Positions 18,955 through 29,344 of a stretch of DNA of 30,413 bases are shown here, piece after piece. The DNA is from Purshia tridentata (taxonomy: Eukaryota; Streptophyta; Magnoliopsida; Rosales; Rosaceae): positions 1-30,413 of the forward strand of contig QANT01001110.1 in NCBI GenBank assembly GCA_003254885.1. The letters run 5' to 3'. The translations under genes and the position numbers were made by a program. The notes below the pieces were generated by a model that was given only the letters and a program-made list of their open reading frames with translations, made no database searches and was not told the DNA's origin. Position 1 is the stretch's first letter; each line of letters begins with the position of its first letter.

Positions 18955-20455
18955 GTCAATTGCACAGACACCAATGGACTTTCAAAGAGATTCAAACCTA
19001 AGGTTTTCTAGAGGTTTAGTGAAGAGATCGGCAAGCTGATTTTCAAAATTAACAAACTATATGGTCATAGTACGATCTTCCACCAAATTAAGAATAAAGT
19101 GGTGACGAATGTCAATATGTTTTGTGCGAGAGTGCTCAACAAAATTCTTAGCAATATTAATAACACTCATATTATCACAATAAACAACAAAAGTAGCATG
19201 CTCAAATCCATAATCACAAATCATTTGTTTCATCCAATACGGCAACTACCAGCAGCTATATACTCAGCTTCGGCAGTAGACAAAGAAACACAATTTTGCT
19301 TTTTGCTATGCCACGAAACAAGATTATTGCTTATGTAAAAGCAACCACTCGATGTACTTTTACGATCATCAGCATTACCTCTCCAATCTACATCAGAATA
19401 TCCAAACAATTCTACATTTGTATAAAAGGAATACCGCATACCATAGTGAAGAGTATCATTAACATAACGAATAATACGAATCAGATTGAAAACATGCGCA
19501 AACATCAACACTAAAAGTGATATCAGGCCTACTAGTAGGACAAAGGTAAAGCAAACTACCTATCATACTTTTATACTCAGTTTGATCTACACTTACTCCA
19601 TTAGGATCTCTAGAGATTTTGGTGGAAGTACTCATGGGATTTCGAACCTTCTTGGAAGAATCTAGTCTAAACCGTTTAACTAAGTCTTTAGCATACTTAG
19701 ATTGAGATATGAAGACACCATCATTTAATTGATGGACTTGAAGACCTAGAAAGTAATTCAACTCACCTACTATACTCATTTCAAACTCACTACTCATCAT
19801 CTCAGTGAAGTTCTTGACATAATTTAGAGAAGTGGATCCAAACACAATATCATCAACATATACCTGAGCGATTATTGAATCACCTTTCACTTTCTGAAAA
19901 AACAAGGTTTTGTCAACGGACCCTCTAGTATATCCCTTATCAATCAAATGCAAAGAAAACCTCTCATACCAGGCTCTAGGAGCCTGTTTCAAACTCTAAA
20001 GACATGGTTTGGATGATGTGGATCTTGAAACCCTTTAAATTGTTCAACATAAACTTCCTCTTGAAGAATACCATTAAGAAAGGCACTCTTGACATCCATT
20101 TGATGCGATTTAAATTTAATATGACAAGCAACAGCTAATAGAATTCTAACTGACTCCATCCTTGCAAACGGGACAAAGGTTTCGTCAAAATCTATTCCCT
20201 CAATCTGAGTGTACCCTTAAGCTACTAATCTAGCCTTATTCCTTACAATTACACCAAACTCATCTATTTTATTCTTGAAAATCCATTTAGTGCCAATCAC
20301 ATTAATATCATTTGGTCTAGGAACCAAGTACCACACATTATTACTAGTGAATTGATATAGCTCTTCCTTCATAGCTATAATCCAATCATCATCTCTCAAA
20401 GCCTCTTTCACATTTTTTGGTCCAATCTTAGACACATAACACACATGAATCACAA
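18955..20455 (-). pseudogene. copia-3 reverse transcriptase and RNase H, broken
   Basis: Copia RT starts at VCYVSKIGPKNVKEAL (20455) and shows GTKWIFKNK, a TAA stop near 20219 after KARLVA where the family has Gln, the first catalytic Asp in QMDVKSAFLNG near 20100, and EEVYVEQ. Near 20000 a short deletion removes the residues between HVFR and [10 protein letters not shown] and shifts frame. RT then continues through YVDDIVFGS and YFLGLQV to SRPDITFSV. Near 19505 another deletion joins ACFQSD to RIIRYVN out of frame. RNase H landmarks follow: YSDVDW, STAEAEY, YCDNMSV and TKHIDIRHH. The frame stops near 19057, then coding-like sequence runs on to the family C-terminus near 18955. Confidence 0.87.
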
Positions 20456-20489
20456 AATCAATCACACAATAATATGAAATAGGCATGAG

Positions 20490-20613
20490 TGAGAGAGAGA
20501 GAGGGAGAGATTTAGTCAATTGCACAGACACCAATGGACTTCTGAAGAGATTCAAACCTAAGGTTGTCTAGAGGCATAGTGAAGAGATCGGTAAGCTAAT
20601 TTTCAAAATTAAC
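20490..20613 (-). repeat. Misplaced duplicate of the copia-3 RNase H terminus
   Basis: The 124 bp here repeat 18935-19058 in the same orientation with few differences, including LRFESL and the terminal stop. In this copy the pol end lies between gag and RT, where protease and integrase should be. Right of it (20614-20640) gag sequence begins. Left of it, the 3' non-coding sequence joins RT at a shared GTGATTCATG, suggesting a microhomology or template-switch joint. Confidence 0.85.
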
Positions 20614-20639
20614 AAACTTTTGAGAATACAATTTTTAAA

Positions 20640-21837
20640 AGCCCATTTAAGATCTTATCAAACATATAATCACCTAAACTCTCATTCTCACTCTCACTTT
20701 CATTTTCTCTAACATGTGCACTCTCTTTATCTAATTTTGCTACAAAACCAAAATTGCCAGGACCATCAACAGATGAGTTTCATATTCAGACTCAGACTCA
20801 GTATCACTCCAAGAAACATTCATAGCCTTACTTTCCTCCTTATCCTTATTCATCCTAGTATTAGCACAATCAAAAGCATAATGACCATAACCTTGACAAG
20901 CAAAACACTAAACACCTTTCTTTGAACTACCCTTTTCAGCAAACCTAGAAGATTTCTCAAAAGATTTTTCCCTTTTACCATACCTAGAGTTTGACTTATT
21001 GAAATTCTTTTGCCCAAATTTTTTATTACCAAAATTTCCCTTTTTAAATAATTTCTTAAACTATTTAACAAACAAGGAAATCTTTAGCAGTTATCGGAGC
21101 ATTAGGACTGTTTCATGTTCAAATTTCTTTTTCTTTTTATGATTCATCCACAGTTTTAAGAGCTACACTTTTTACGTTCTTAGATTCAGGAAATTGCATT
21201 TCAAAGGTTTTTAATGAGCCTATTAGGTCTTCAATTCTTAAAGTGTTCTAGTCTTTAACTTCTTCTATGGTAATTACTTTAGCATGAAAGCGAGAAGGAA
21301 GTGATATAAGGACCTTTTTAACCACTCTATGCTTAGGAATCCTATCACCTAGGTTATAACAAGAATTCATAATGTCACTTAACCTAGCATAAAAATCAGA
21401 AAACTTTTCATCCTCTAGCATTTTAATATTTTCAAATTGAGTAGTTAACATTTGCAATTTAGACTCTTTGACAGATGTCGTTCCCACATGGTGTAATTCA
21501 TAAAATATTCCAAGCCTCCTTAGAAGTCTCACAGTGTGATATATGTTGAAACTAGTCAGAGGTCCCGGCTTTGAAAATCGCATTCAAGCCTTAATTTGTG
21601 ATTATTAGTGCTATGAAGATTTTCAACATTAGTCCATTCTTCAAATGTTTTAGGTGTTTCTTGTCCTTTTGAATCTGTGAAAACTAGAGGAGTACAACAA
21701 TACACAGTTGTGTGCGACACATGATCCTCAAGAGCCCAAAGAAAGGCTCTCATTTTAGCTTTCCAAACAGCATAGTTATTACCATCAAATAGTGGAGGAT
21801 GAGCAATGAAACTGCTCGCACGATCCATCCTCAAGGA
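20640..21837 (-). pseudogene. copia-3 gag, frameshifted and 3'-truncated
   Basis: It starts MRMDRASSF at 21834, soon after the primer site. LFDGNNYAVWKAKM is the usual copia gag opening. The frame shifts around 21560-21583, and the UBN2 region continues (KLQMLTTQFENIKM, FSDFYARLSDIM, VLISLPSRFH). It is disrupted again near 21245. A CCHC zinc knuckle (CFACQGYGHYAFDC) lies near 20865-20906, preceded by a TAG stop where Gln is likely. A Ser/Glu-rich acidic stretch (about 20660-20700) follows, and the gene is cut at about 20640 by the misplaced RNase H end. The coiled coil, second knuckle and protease are absent. Confidence 0.82.
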
Positions 21838-21871
21838 TCTAATCTAGGACCTCACTAAGTGAATTTAGTGA

Positions 21872-21886
21872 CCTGCTTTGATACCA
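21872..21886 (-). promoter_or_regulatory. copia-3 primer binding site (tRNA-iMet)
   Basis: On the minus strand TGGTATCAAAGCAGG follows the LTR end and an AT spacer, the same CA-AT-TGGTATCA arrangement as in copia-2. It identifies 21889 rightwards as the 5' LTR of this element. Confidence 0.9.
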
Positions 21887-21888
21887 AT

Positions 21889-22295
21889 TGAAATTCCCAA
21901 ATTGATCCCAAACAAGCCTGGAGGTGGGTGAATAGGCTTTTTACACAAATCTAATTTTAAAAATAACCAAGTTGATTATTAGGTATCGGATTAAAAACAA
22001 ATCAACCTGAACAAATAAAGAAACAAATACACAAGAACACAAACAACTTGTTGACATGGAAAACCCTCAATTAGGAAAAACTGTGAGACCCAGTCCAGAG
22101 AAAAACAATCCACTAAGATATCTGAAGAACTACAACTAGTGACTCCATCCAAACCTAATCTAGACTCCTAGACAAATACACTAACCTCATGCCACAAGCT
22201 ACATTTCAATCACGAGAATTGCAAAGAGACATTCTTGCCGACGTCCTACTGGCAAGAGCTTATGAACTCGGCCTCGTCCTTGATGCTCAAGCTCG
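21889..22295 (-). repeat. copia-3 5' LTR, right (U3) end truncated
   Basis: The inner end (TGAAATTCCCAAATTGATCCC on the plus strand) is fixed by the primer site. The first ~247 bp match the fragment at 14499-14749. Sequence that I take as the same LTR continues to about 22295, after which purine-rich DNA (GAGAGA, GGAGGAGG) begins. No TAACA-type outer end is seen, so the right limit is approximate and the LTR is probably truncated. Confidence 0.72.
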
Positions 22296-22412
22296 AACAA
22301 ATATGAGGTCGAGAGAGAGAGATCGGACAGAGAAAAGAGAAGATATGCATGAGAGCCAAAGAGACGCCACTAATGGAGTAAGAGAGAGGAGGAGGAGGAG
22401 GTGAATGACCTG

Positions 22413-22657
22413 TTCGGCAGTGCTTTTAGAATTGACAAAAGTGCTTTCAGATTAGTAAAAGCGCTTTTGGTAGAATTTGGCAGAAATATATATAAGTGCT
22501 TCTGAGTTATAAAAGCGCTTTTAAAGAGTTTTTTAAGAAGCACCTGACAAATGCTTTTCATAAAGAAGCACTTCAAGTGCTTTTGTATGAACTACTTAGA
22601 ATTTTTATAAAAATTTATATTTGCTTCTTTACAAAATTGCTTCTAAAAAAGCCCGAA
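22413..22657. mobile_element. MITE-like element, about 245 bp
   Basis: The ends form imperfect inverted repeats: TTCGGCAGTGCTTTTAGAA at the left, TTCGGGCTTTTTTAGAAGC on the minus strand at the right. The interior is full of AAGCGCTTTT, AAGTGCTT and AAGCACTT motifs in both orientations, giving strong fold-back potential. Size and structure suit a non-autonomous DNA element, perhaps hAT-like. I could not find a convincing target duplication, so superfamily is uncertain. Confidence 0.55.
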
Positions 22658-22679
22658 GAGAGAAACAATTTGGGAAGAA

Positions 22680-22800
22680 CAAATAGAGGGTGAGTGAGTC
22701 TGTGCATAAACTTGGCAAGGGAGGAGAAAAGAAAAGAAAGAAGGAAAGAAAGAAAGAGAAAGGATTTTTTGGGGAGGGGGGGGGGAGGTTTTTTTTTTAA
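22680..22800. repeat. Purine-rich low-complexity tract
   Basis: A GAAAGAAAGAAAG-rich stretch, then G-runs (about 22770-22788) and a T-run (22790-22798). Open frames on either strand are compositional. Confidence 0.85.
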
Positions 22801-23577
22801 GTTTTTCATAGAAAAAATTGATAGAAGTTAAGTTAAAAACAATAAACTGATTCTATAAAGACTAAAGTACAATTTTTTTCAATCAAAATTATAAAAATAC
22901 CCATAACTTCAAGTTATGCTAGACTGTGTTGGACTGGACTATTTTTATGGATTATGCTAGACTGTGTTAGACTTGAGTAAGTTGGACTAAGTGTAATAGA
23001 CTTGTAGTGCAGCGGCACGCTACTCTTTCATGTGATTGAATGAACCATGTGAGCCTTCCACATTAAGGAAAGTGTGGCATTGGCCACTTTGAAACAAAAC
23101 AAAGCTATATTGAGAGCCTGAATGTCACAGTGCTATTTTTAGGTGATTGAGAAACCAGTAGTTGTGCAGTAGTGTTTGGTTACAAAAATCAGTGTCATAG
23201 ACTTGCGGCGCAATGGCACACTGCTCTTTCATGTGATTGAATCAATGAGAGGAATATTATCAATTATAGTGTTCCATTACATTTACACAGACCTTAAAAA
23301 TTTATCTCCATAAGAACAAATTAGGCTTTGGGAAAAAATTTTACATGGGGGTTGGGAAAAAGGTCATCGTTGGGTTTCGATTTTCTATATTGTTCAAGAA
23401 ACCAAACGGAGCGCTAGGGTTTATGTAGAGAATGCTAGATTGACTCTCTTATTTTGGACCACTCTTAGCCATGGTCTTCTTGTTGAAAAGACAAAGGTGT
23501 CTTGCTAAAAAGACAGAGGTGTCTTCTTGTTAAGAATGACAGGTTAGTAATTTGGGACTGAAAGATAGGCCCGGCAT
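22801..23577. other. Unassigned sequence with a spaced 50-bp direct repeat
   Basis: No gene is seen. A 50-bp block occurs at 22991-23040 and 23192-23241 (GTGTNATAGACTTG ... CTTTCATGTGATTGAA), offset 201 bp. A ~22-bp unit around GACAAAGGTGTCTT is doubled near 23490-23528, and each copy contains a small AAGACA/TGTCTT inverted repeat. Confidence 0.55.
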
Positions 23578-23790
23578 TTGTGTAGCGCCGAAAGTAGCGC
23601 TACGTACCTATTAAAAAACAAAATAATGTACATGATGAGCTGCAAGGAACGTAGCGCTACCAATGTTCTACCAATGAAAAACCTATCATTTGTGTAGCAT
23701 TGCCGTAAATGTATTTATATGGTTTACTTGATGCTTTGTCTTCCAAAAGGTTGTAGACTACCAAGGAACGTAGCGCTACGTACGTCCATG
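23578..23790. repeat. Cluster of GTAGCGCTAC palindromes
   Basis: The perfect 10-bp palindrome GTAGCGCTAC occurs at 23594, 23651 and 23770, extended to ACGTAGCGCTACGT at the last site. Two copies are preceded by AAGGAAC. CATTTGTGTAGC also occurs twice (near 23575 and 23688). The arrangement resembles the subterminal motif clusters of DNA transposons, but no termini were found. Confidence 0.55.
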
Positions 23791-24020
23791 TTTTGGGCCA
23801 TTTACATGATCATTCATTGAAGAAATGATAACTACTGATATTACCACATTCCTTTACTTGAGTGTTTATTCAATATATGGTAACTTCAAAATAAACTGTT
23901 AGTTGTGGAAATGTAATTCGTGATTGTAAGTCGAAACCTAATTGACAAACAGTAGATTGTATTAACTAGTCCAAGAATGCAATTGCTCTTTTATCTCTAT
24001 ACAATTGCGTTACCAATTTA

Positions 24021-24911
24021 TGAAAAAAGTCTCAAGTTTATGGTAATTCGGATCAAGCTTGTGGTAGATTATAAGAATCTCGATCCGAGTTAAACTTTCT
24101 TGAGAAAATGATCAAGAAGTGGTAATTTCTAGAGATATAGTTATTTTGAATATTATCACAAACTTGACCCGGGATTACCACAACTTGAAAAGATTGTCAA
24201 GTAAGTGGTAACTCCAAATTAAAAATGTTGTGATTTACCACAAACTTGAAAGGACATTACCATTTTATGAAGAAAGTCTCAAGTTTATGGTAGATTATAA
24301 GAATCTTATTCCGACACTTTCTTGAGTGAATTATCAAGAAGTGGTAATTTCTAGAGATATAATAATTATAAATATTATCGCAAACTTGATATGGGATAAC
24401 AACTTGAAATGATGGTCAAATAAGTGATAACTCCGGATTAAAAATGTTGTTATTTACTACAAACTTGAAATGACATTACCATTTTATGAAGAAAGTCTCA
24501 CGTTTACGGTAATTTGGATAAAGCTTGTGGTAGATTACCAGAATCTTGATTCAAGTTACCACTTTCTTGAGCGAATTACCAAGAAGTGGTAATTTCTGGA
24601 AATAGAGTTATTTTGAATGTTATCAAAAACTTTATCTAGGATTACCATAACTTGAAAAGATGGTCAAATAAGTGGTAACTCGGGATTAAAAATGTTGTTA
24701 TTTACCATAAACTTGAAAGGACATTACCATTTGATGAAGAAAGTCTTAAGTTTATGGTAATTCGGATAAAGCTTGTGGTAGATTACAAGAATCTTGATCC
24801 GAGTTACCCCTTTCTTGAACGAATTATCAAGAAGTGGTAATTTCTAGAGATAGAGTTATTTTGAATATTATTGCAAACTTGATCCGGGATCACCACAACT
24901 TGAAAAAATGG
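24021..24911. repeat. Tandem repeat, about 247-bp unit, four copies
   Basis: The landmark TGAAGAAAGTCT(C/T) begins at 24021 (as TGAAAAAAG), 24268, 24487 and 24735, giving spacings of 247, 219 and 248 bp. The short copy lacks about 21 bp around ATTCGGATAAAGCTTGTGGTA. Units are dense in TGGTAA and TTACCA, so the array has many short inverted repeats. The last copy breaks off near 24911. Positions 23880-24020 hold more diverged sequence in the same style. No coding frame persists. Confidence 0.88.
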
Positions 24912-25016
24912 AACTATTAACAAACTACCCAACCAGTTTATTGCTAGTCTCTAGCAATTCAAGACACTCAAAATCAACTCTACAACTCCAAAACTAATGC
25001 GAGATGCTGTACTTTT
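24912..25016. other. Short spacer between the two tandem arrays
   Basis: I recognise nothing in this ~105-bp AT-rich stretch. It separates the 247-bp repeat array from the first satellite fragment. Confidence 0.6.
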
Positions 25017-25133
25017 AAAAGTTTTATTTCCCCATGTCTTTCTTGTTAACCGAGTACGTTTTGGTCCAACTTTAACTAAACTGTACTCAGTGTGCACTGA
25101 AATGACGTTTTCGTGCATTCTTAACACTTAAGC
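25017..25133 (+). repeat. Isolated partial monomer of the 150-bp satellite
   Basis: From TTCCCCATGTCTTTCTTG to GCATTCTTAACACTTAA it matches the satellite consensus of 26671-29344 in the same orientation, about 117 of 150 bp. It is cut off from the main array by the LTR-like insertion that follows. Confidence 0.85.
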
Positions 25134-26670
25134 TGAAAATGACCTCAATAAACTTTAGTATAACCAATCCTATATCATACCTACTTATCTAGCATACACC
25201 AAAAAGGCAACAAACAAGTCAACCAATTAAATTGAACCTAATTTCACTCAGAGTGCAACCTAGAGAAGGACCAAAATGCCCTTTGACGGCATCCTTGCTC
25301 GGATTTATCAAATCCGGCAGCATAACGACATCGGGAATGAAATTCCTTGGTCGAGGACCTGTGAAGACCAAACAACCAACACAATTACAATAGGGTTCCC
25401 AATATGACCGTTAAACAACTAAAACGAGGTGCAACCACTACGCACGATGGCTTCCTAGCTCCAAAATTTCACAAAAATCACAGAATCCTCACCCAAAATT
25501 TCACCGGAATTGGGAATGACCTCTTGGGGTTCTAATTGGATCAAAATAGGTCGAAAGGAAACCAACCCGTTGCCACAAGTGGTGGTTTCGACAATGAAAA
25601 TGGTGACTAAGGTCACGGGTAACCTGGAAATCACCAAAACAAACCAAGCCCAGTTGCAAGTTAGAACCTTTAATTGTATGAAAGAACCTTTAATTGCATG
25701 AAAAACCCTAGAAATTGAAAATCCAAATTACTCAAAATTGGAGGGCAACACCTTAAGGAAAAGGAAGCCGACAAATAAGAGAGTAAACCCCACTAAAAAT
25801 CTCGACCAAAGGTGGCCAGAGACGGTCGAGCTCGGCGAAGGAAGTCTAGGGCTAGCTGGGTTCTCTCGCAGGTGGAGGCTGGGCCTGCACGAGAGGTCAA
25901 TGAAGGAGGTGGCTGGCTGGCTTCGTGGGACTACGCTGGTGGCCTTAAGCCACCGGAAAACTGACTGGAGTGGCCAGCCTTAGTCACGCACAATGACGAG
26001 AGAGAGAGCGCAAAAAAGGAAAGAGAGAGAGGGAGCGCGAGAGAGAAAGAGAATGCGTGAGAGATGAGAGAGAAAGAAGAGTTTAAACAAAAATTTGATT
26101 TATGTTTTAAAATCAATCTTTCTAAAATTACAAAAATGCCCTTAACTATACACGCTCGTAACTCTCAAACCTTAACTCTGATTCAAGCGTACTTCCTGCC
26201 TACGAACTCATGTGTACGAGACCTTTCCAACGAGTACAATTTTGAGATCAAAAGCTCATTAAAACAAAAAGTCAACTTTTAGTCAAACTCAATTTAAAAC
26301 AAAAATTAAAATTAACCCAAAAATTTTTATTTCTCAAATAAATTCCCAAAATATTTAGAATACTTTTCAAAAAATACTAATACTATTTTAATGCTAAGAA
26401 TTTAGAATCCACCACCAATTTATGGAAACACAACCAAGCAATCTAATATGATGCACACATGTAATAAAGTTTACTAGCTGGAAGGCCTTGATTATTGGAC
26501 ACTCACCTAATTATTGTTCTCCTAATGCATAGACTAAAAGCTTGATTATCCCAAATTAGCCTAGTTAACTAAACATATTCAAAAGAAGTGACAAATATCA
26601 TCTACTTAGGCAGTTATCCATGCAAGAGTCATTAAGTACATGTGAGAACGGCAAACACATAGACCCTCAC
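25134..26670 (-). mobile_element. LTR-c: LTR-like insertion in the satellite array
   Basis: Satellite sequence stops near 25133 and resumes near 26671. On the minus strand the insert follows the plan of LTR-b: a GAGTTCGTAGGCA..GCAT-like block (about 26190-26215), an AGGGCATTTTTGTAATTT block (about 26130-26150), a (CT)n-rich stretch (25990-26080), then a GC-rich stretch (25800-25980). It is diverged, and I could not place exact TG/CA ends or a target duplication. The (GA)n tract at 25995-26075 and open frames at 25455-25983 are parts of this LTR, not genes. Confidence 0.55.
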
Positions 26671-29344
26671 ATGGGCTAGAACGCTAAACCAAGCAAGAGA
26701 AAGTGCTTCCCCATATCTTTCTTCCCAACCAATAGTGTTTTGGTGCAACATTAACCAAATTGTACTCAATGTGCATCGAAATGAAGTTTTCGTCCATTCT
26801 AAACATCTAAAGTGGTTCTTTACGGGTAGTACACTAATCGAGACATTAGAAAGTTCATCCCTATGTCTTTCATGTCAACTGAGCATGTTTTGGTCCAACT
26901 TCAACTGAATTGGACTCAGTTTGCCCCAAAATGACGTATTCCTGCATTCTTAACACCTAAAGTGGTTCTTTAGGGCTACAATGCTAATCCAAACATGAGA
27001 AAGTGCTTCCCTATGTCTTTCTTGTCAACCGAGCACTTTTTGGTCCAACTTTAACTAAATTGTACTCAGTTTGCACTGAAATGATGTTTTCGTGAACTCT
27101 TAACACCTAAAGTGCTTCTTTTGGCCTAACATGGTAATTGCAACATGAGAAAATACTTTTCCATGTCTTTCTTCCCAACTGGGTACGTTTAGGTGCCAAT
27201 TGGATGAAGTTACAATGAGTATGCACCGAAATGAAGTTTTCATTCCTTCTTAACATGAAATGTGCTTCTTGCGGGCTAGAAAACTAATTCAAGAATGAGA
27301 AAGTGCTTCTCTGTGTCTTTCTTACCAACCGAGTATATTTTGGTGCAACTTTAACCAAATTGTAGTCAGTGTCCACGGAAATGACGTTTTCGTGCAACTT
27401 TAACCAAATTGGCATCAGTGTGCACTGAAATGACTAATTCGTGCATTCTTAAGACCTAAAGTGGTTCTTTAGGGCTAGCATACTAATCAAGACATGAGAA
27501 AGATCTTCCCCATGTATTTTTGGCCAACCAAGCATGCATGTTTTGGTTCAACTTTAAATAAATTGGGCTCAATGTGCACCAAAATGACATATTTGAGCTT
27601 TCTTAACACCTAAAGTGGTTCATTTGGGCTTGAACACTAATCCAAGCATGGGAAAGTGATTCCCCATGTCTTTCTTGCCAATCGAGCACGTTATGGTGCA
27701 TCTATAATGAAATTCGACTCAAGGTGCACCGAAATGACTTATTCGTGCAATCTTTACACCTAAACTAGTTCATTTGGGCTAAAAAGCTAATCCAAGCAAG
27801 AGAAAGTACTTCCCCATGTATTTCCTGCTAACTGAACACGATTTTGTGCAACTTTAACCAAATTGGAATCCGTGTTCACTTAAATGACGAATAAAGTGGT
27901 TCATTTGGGTTACAACACTAATTCAAACATGAGAAAGTGGTTCCCCATGTGTTTCTTGTCATCCGAGCATGTTTTGGTACAACTTTAAATAAATTGGGCT
28001 CAGTATGCCCCGAAATGACCTATTTGAGCATTCTTAACACCTAAAGTGGTTCATTTGGGCTAGAACGTTAATCCAAGCATGAGAAAGTGATTCCCTATGT
28101 CTTTCTATCCAATCGAGCATGTTTTGGTGCATTTATAATGAAATTGGACTCAGTGTGCACCGAAATGACTTATTCATGCATTCTTTACACTTAAACTAGT
28201 TCATTTGGGCTAGAAAGCTGATCCAAGACAGAGAAAGTGCTTCCCCGTGTATTTCTTGTCAACCGAACACATTTTTGTGCAACTTCAACCAAATTGGACT
28301 CAGTGTGCACTTAAATGACGTATTCGTGCATTCTTAACACCTAAAGTGGTTCATTTGGGTTAGAACGCTAATTCAAACAAGAGAAAGTGGTTCCCCATGT
28401 GTTTCTTGTCATCCGAGCACGTTTTGGTGCGACCTTAAACAAATTGGACTACATGTGCACCGAAATGACGTATTCGTGTATTCTTAACACCTAGGGTAGT
28501 TGTATTTTGGTGGCAACTTTAAATAAATTGGGCTCAATATGCACCGAAATGACATATTTGAGCACTCTTAACACCTAAAGTGGTTTATTTGGGCTAGAAC
28601 GCTAATATATGCATGAGAAAGTGATTCCCCTTGTCTTTCTTGCCAATCAAGCACGTTTTGCTGCATCTATAACAAAATTGGACACAGTATGCACCGAAAT
28701 GACTTATTCATGCATTCTTTACACCTAAACTAGTTCATTTGGGCTAGAAAGCTAATTCAAGCAAGAGAAAGTGCTTCTCCATGTTTTCTTGCCAACCAAA
28801 CACGTTTTGGTGCAACTTTAACAAAATTGGATTCAGTGTGCACTTAAATGACGTATTCGTGCATTTTTAACACCTAAAGTGGTTCATTTGGGTTAGAACG
28901 CTAATTCAAACATGAGCAAGTGGCTCCCCATGTGTTTCTTGTCATCCGAGCATGTTTTGGTGTGACCTTAAACAAACTGGACTACGTGTGCACTGAAATG
29001 ACATATTCGTGTATTCTTAACACCTAGGGTAGTTGTATAGGGCCAAAACGCTAATCAAGACATAAGAAAGTGGTTCCCTATGTCTTTCTTGCACAACCAA
29101 GCACGTTTTGGTGCAATTTTAACCAAATTTGACTTAGTGTGCACTGAAATGATGTTTTTGTGCATTCTTAACATATAAAGCTGTTCTCTAGAGTTAGCAT
29201 GCTAATTGAGATATGAGAAAGTGCTTCCCCATGCCTCTTTTGCCAACCAGCCACGTTTTGGTGCAATTTGGATGAAATTAAACTGAGTATGCACTGAAAT
29301 GATGTTTTCGTCCCATCTGAACACAAAATGTGCTTCTTTATGAG
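26671..29344 (+). repeat. 150-bp satellite array, forward arm, with higher-order structure
   Basis: The landmark GAGAAAGTGCTTCCCC recurs at 26697, 26847, 26997, 27147, 27297, 27496, 27650, 27800, 27931, 28081, 28231, 28381, 28615, 28765, 28914, 29064 and 29215. Most intervals are 149-151 bp. Exceptions are 199 (a ~49-bp internal duplication near 27343-27440), 131 (a ~19-bp deletion near 27890) and 234 (an extra partial monomer near 28500-28590). From 27496 monomers fall into recurring types: D 27496; A 27650, 28081, 28615; B 27800, 28231, 28765; C or C/D chimera 27931, 28381, 28914. No open frame is conserved across monomers. Confidence 0.95.

Larger units (their letters stand above)
18955..22295 (-). 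mobile_element. copia-3: rearranged Sirevirus-like copia element of a second family
   Basis: Reading leftwards: LTR remnant (about 22295-21889), AT spacer, primer site (21886-21872), gag (from 21834), then, instead of protease and integrase, a misplaced copy of the RNase H end (20613-20490), then RT and RNase H to about 18955. No 3' LTR or polypurine tract is visible to the left. LTR end, gag and RT differ from the copia-1/2 family, so this is a separate lineage of the same broad group. It is defective many times over: internal loss of protease and integrase, several frameshifts and in-frame stops. Confidence 0.85.

Noticed and set aside
22189..22404. 71-codon Arg/Glu-rich frame
   Set aside because: Spans the end of the copia-3 LTR and a GA/GGA-rich tract; compositional.
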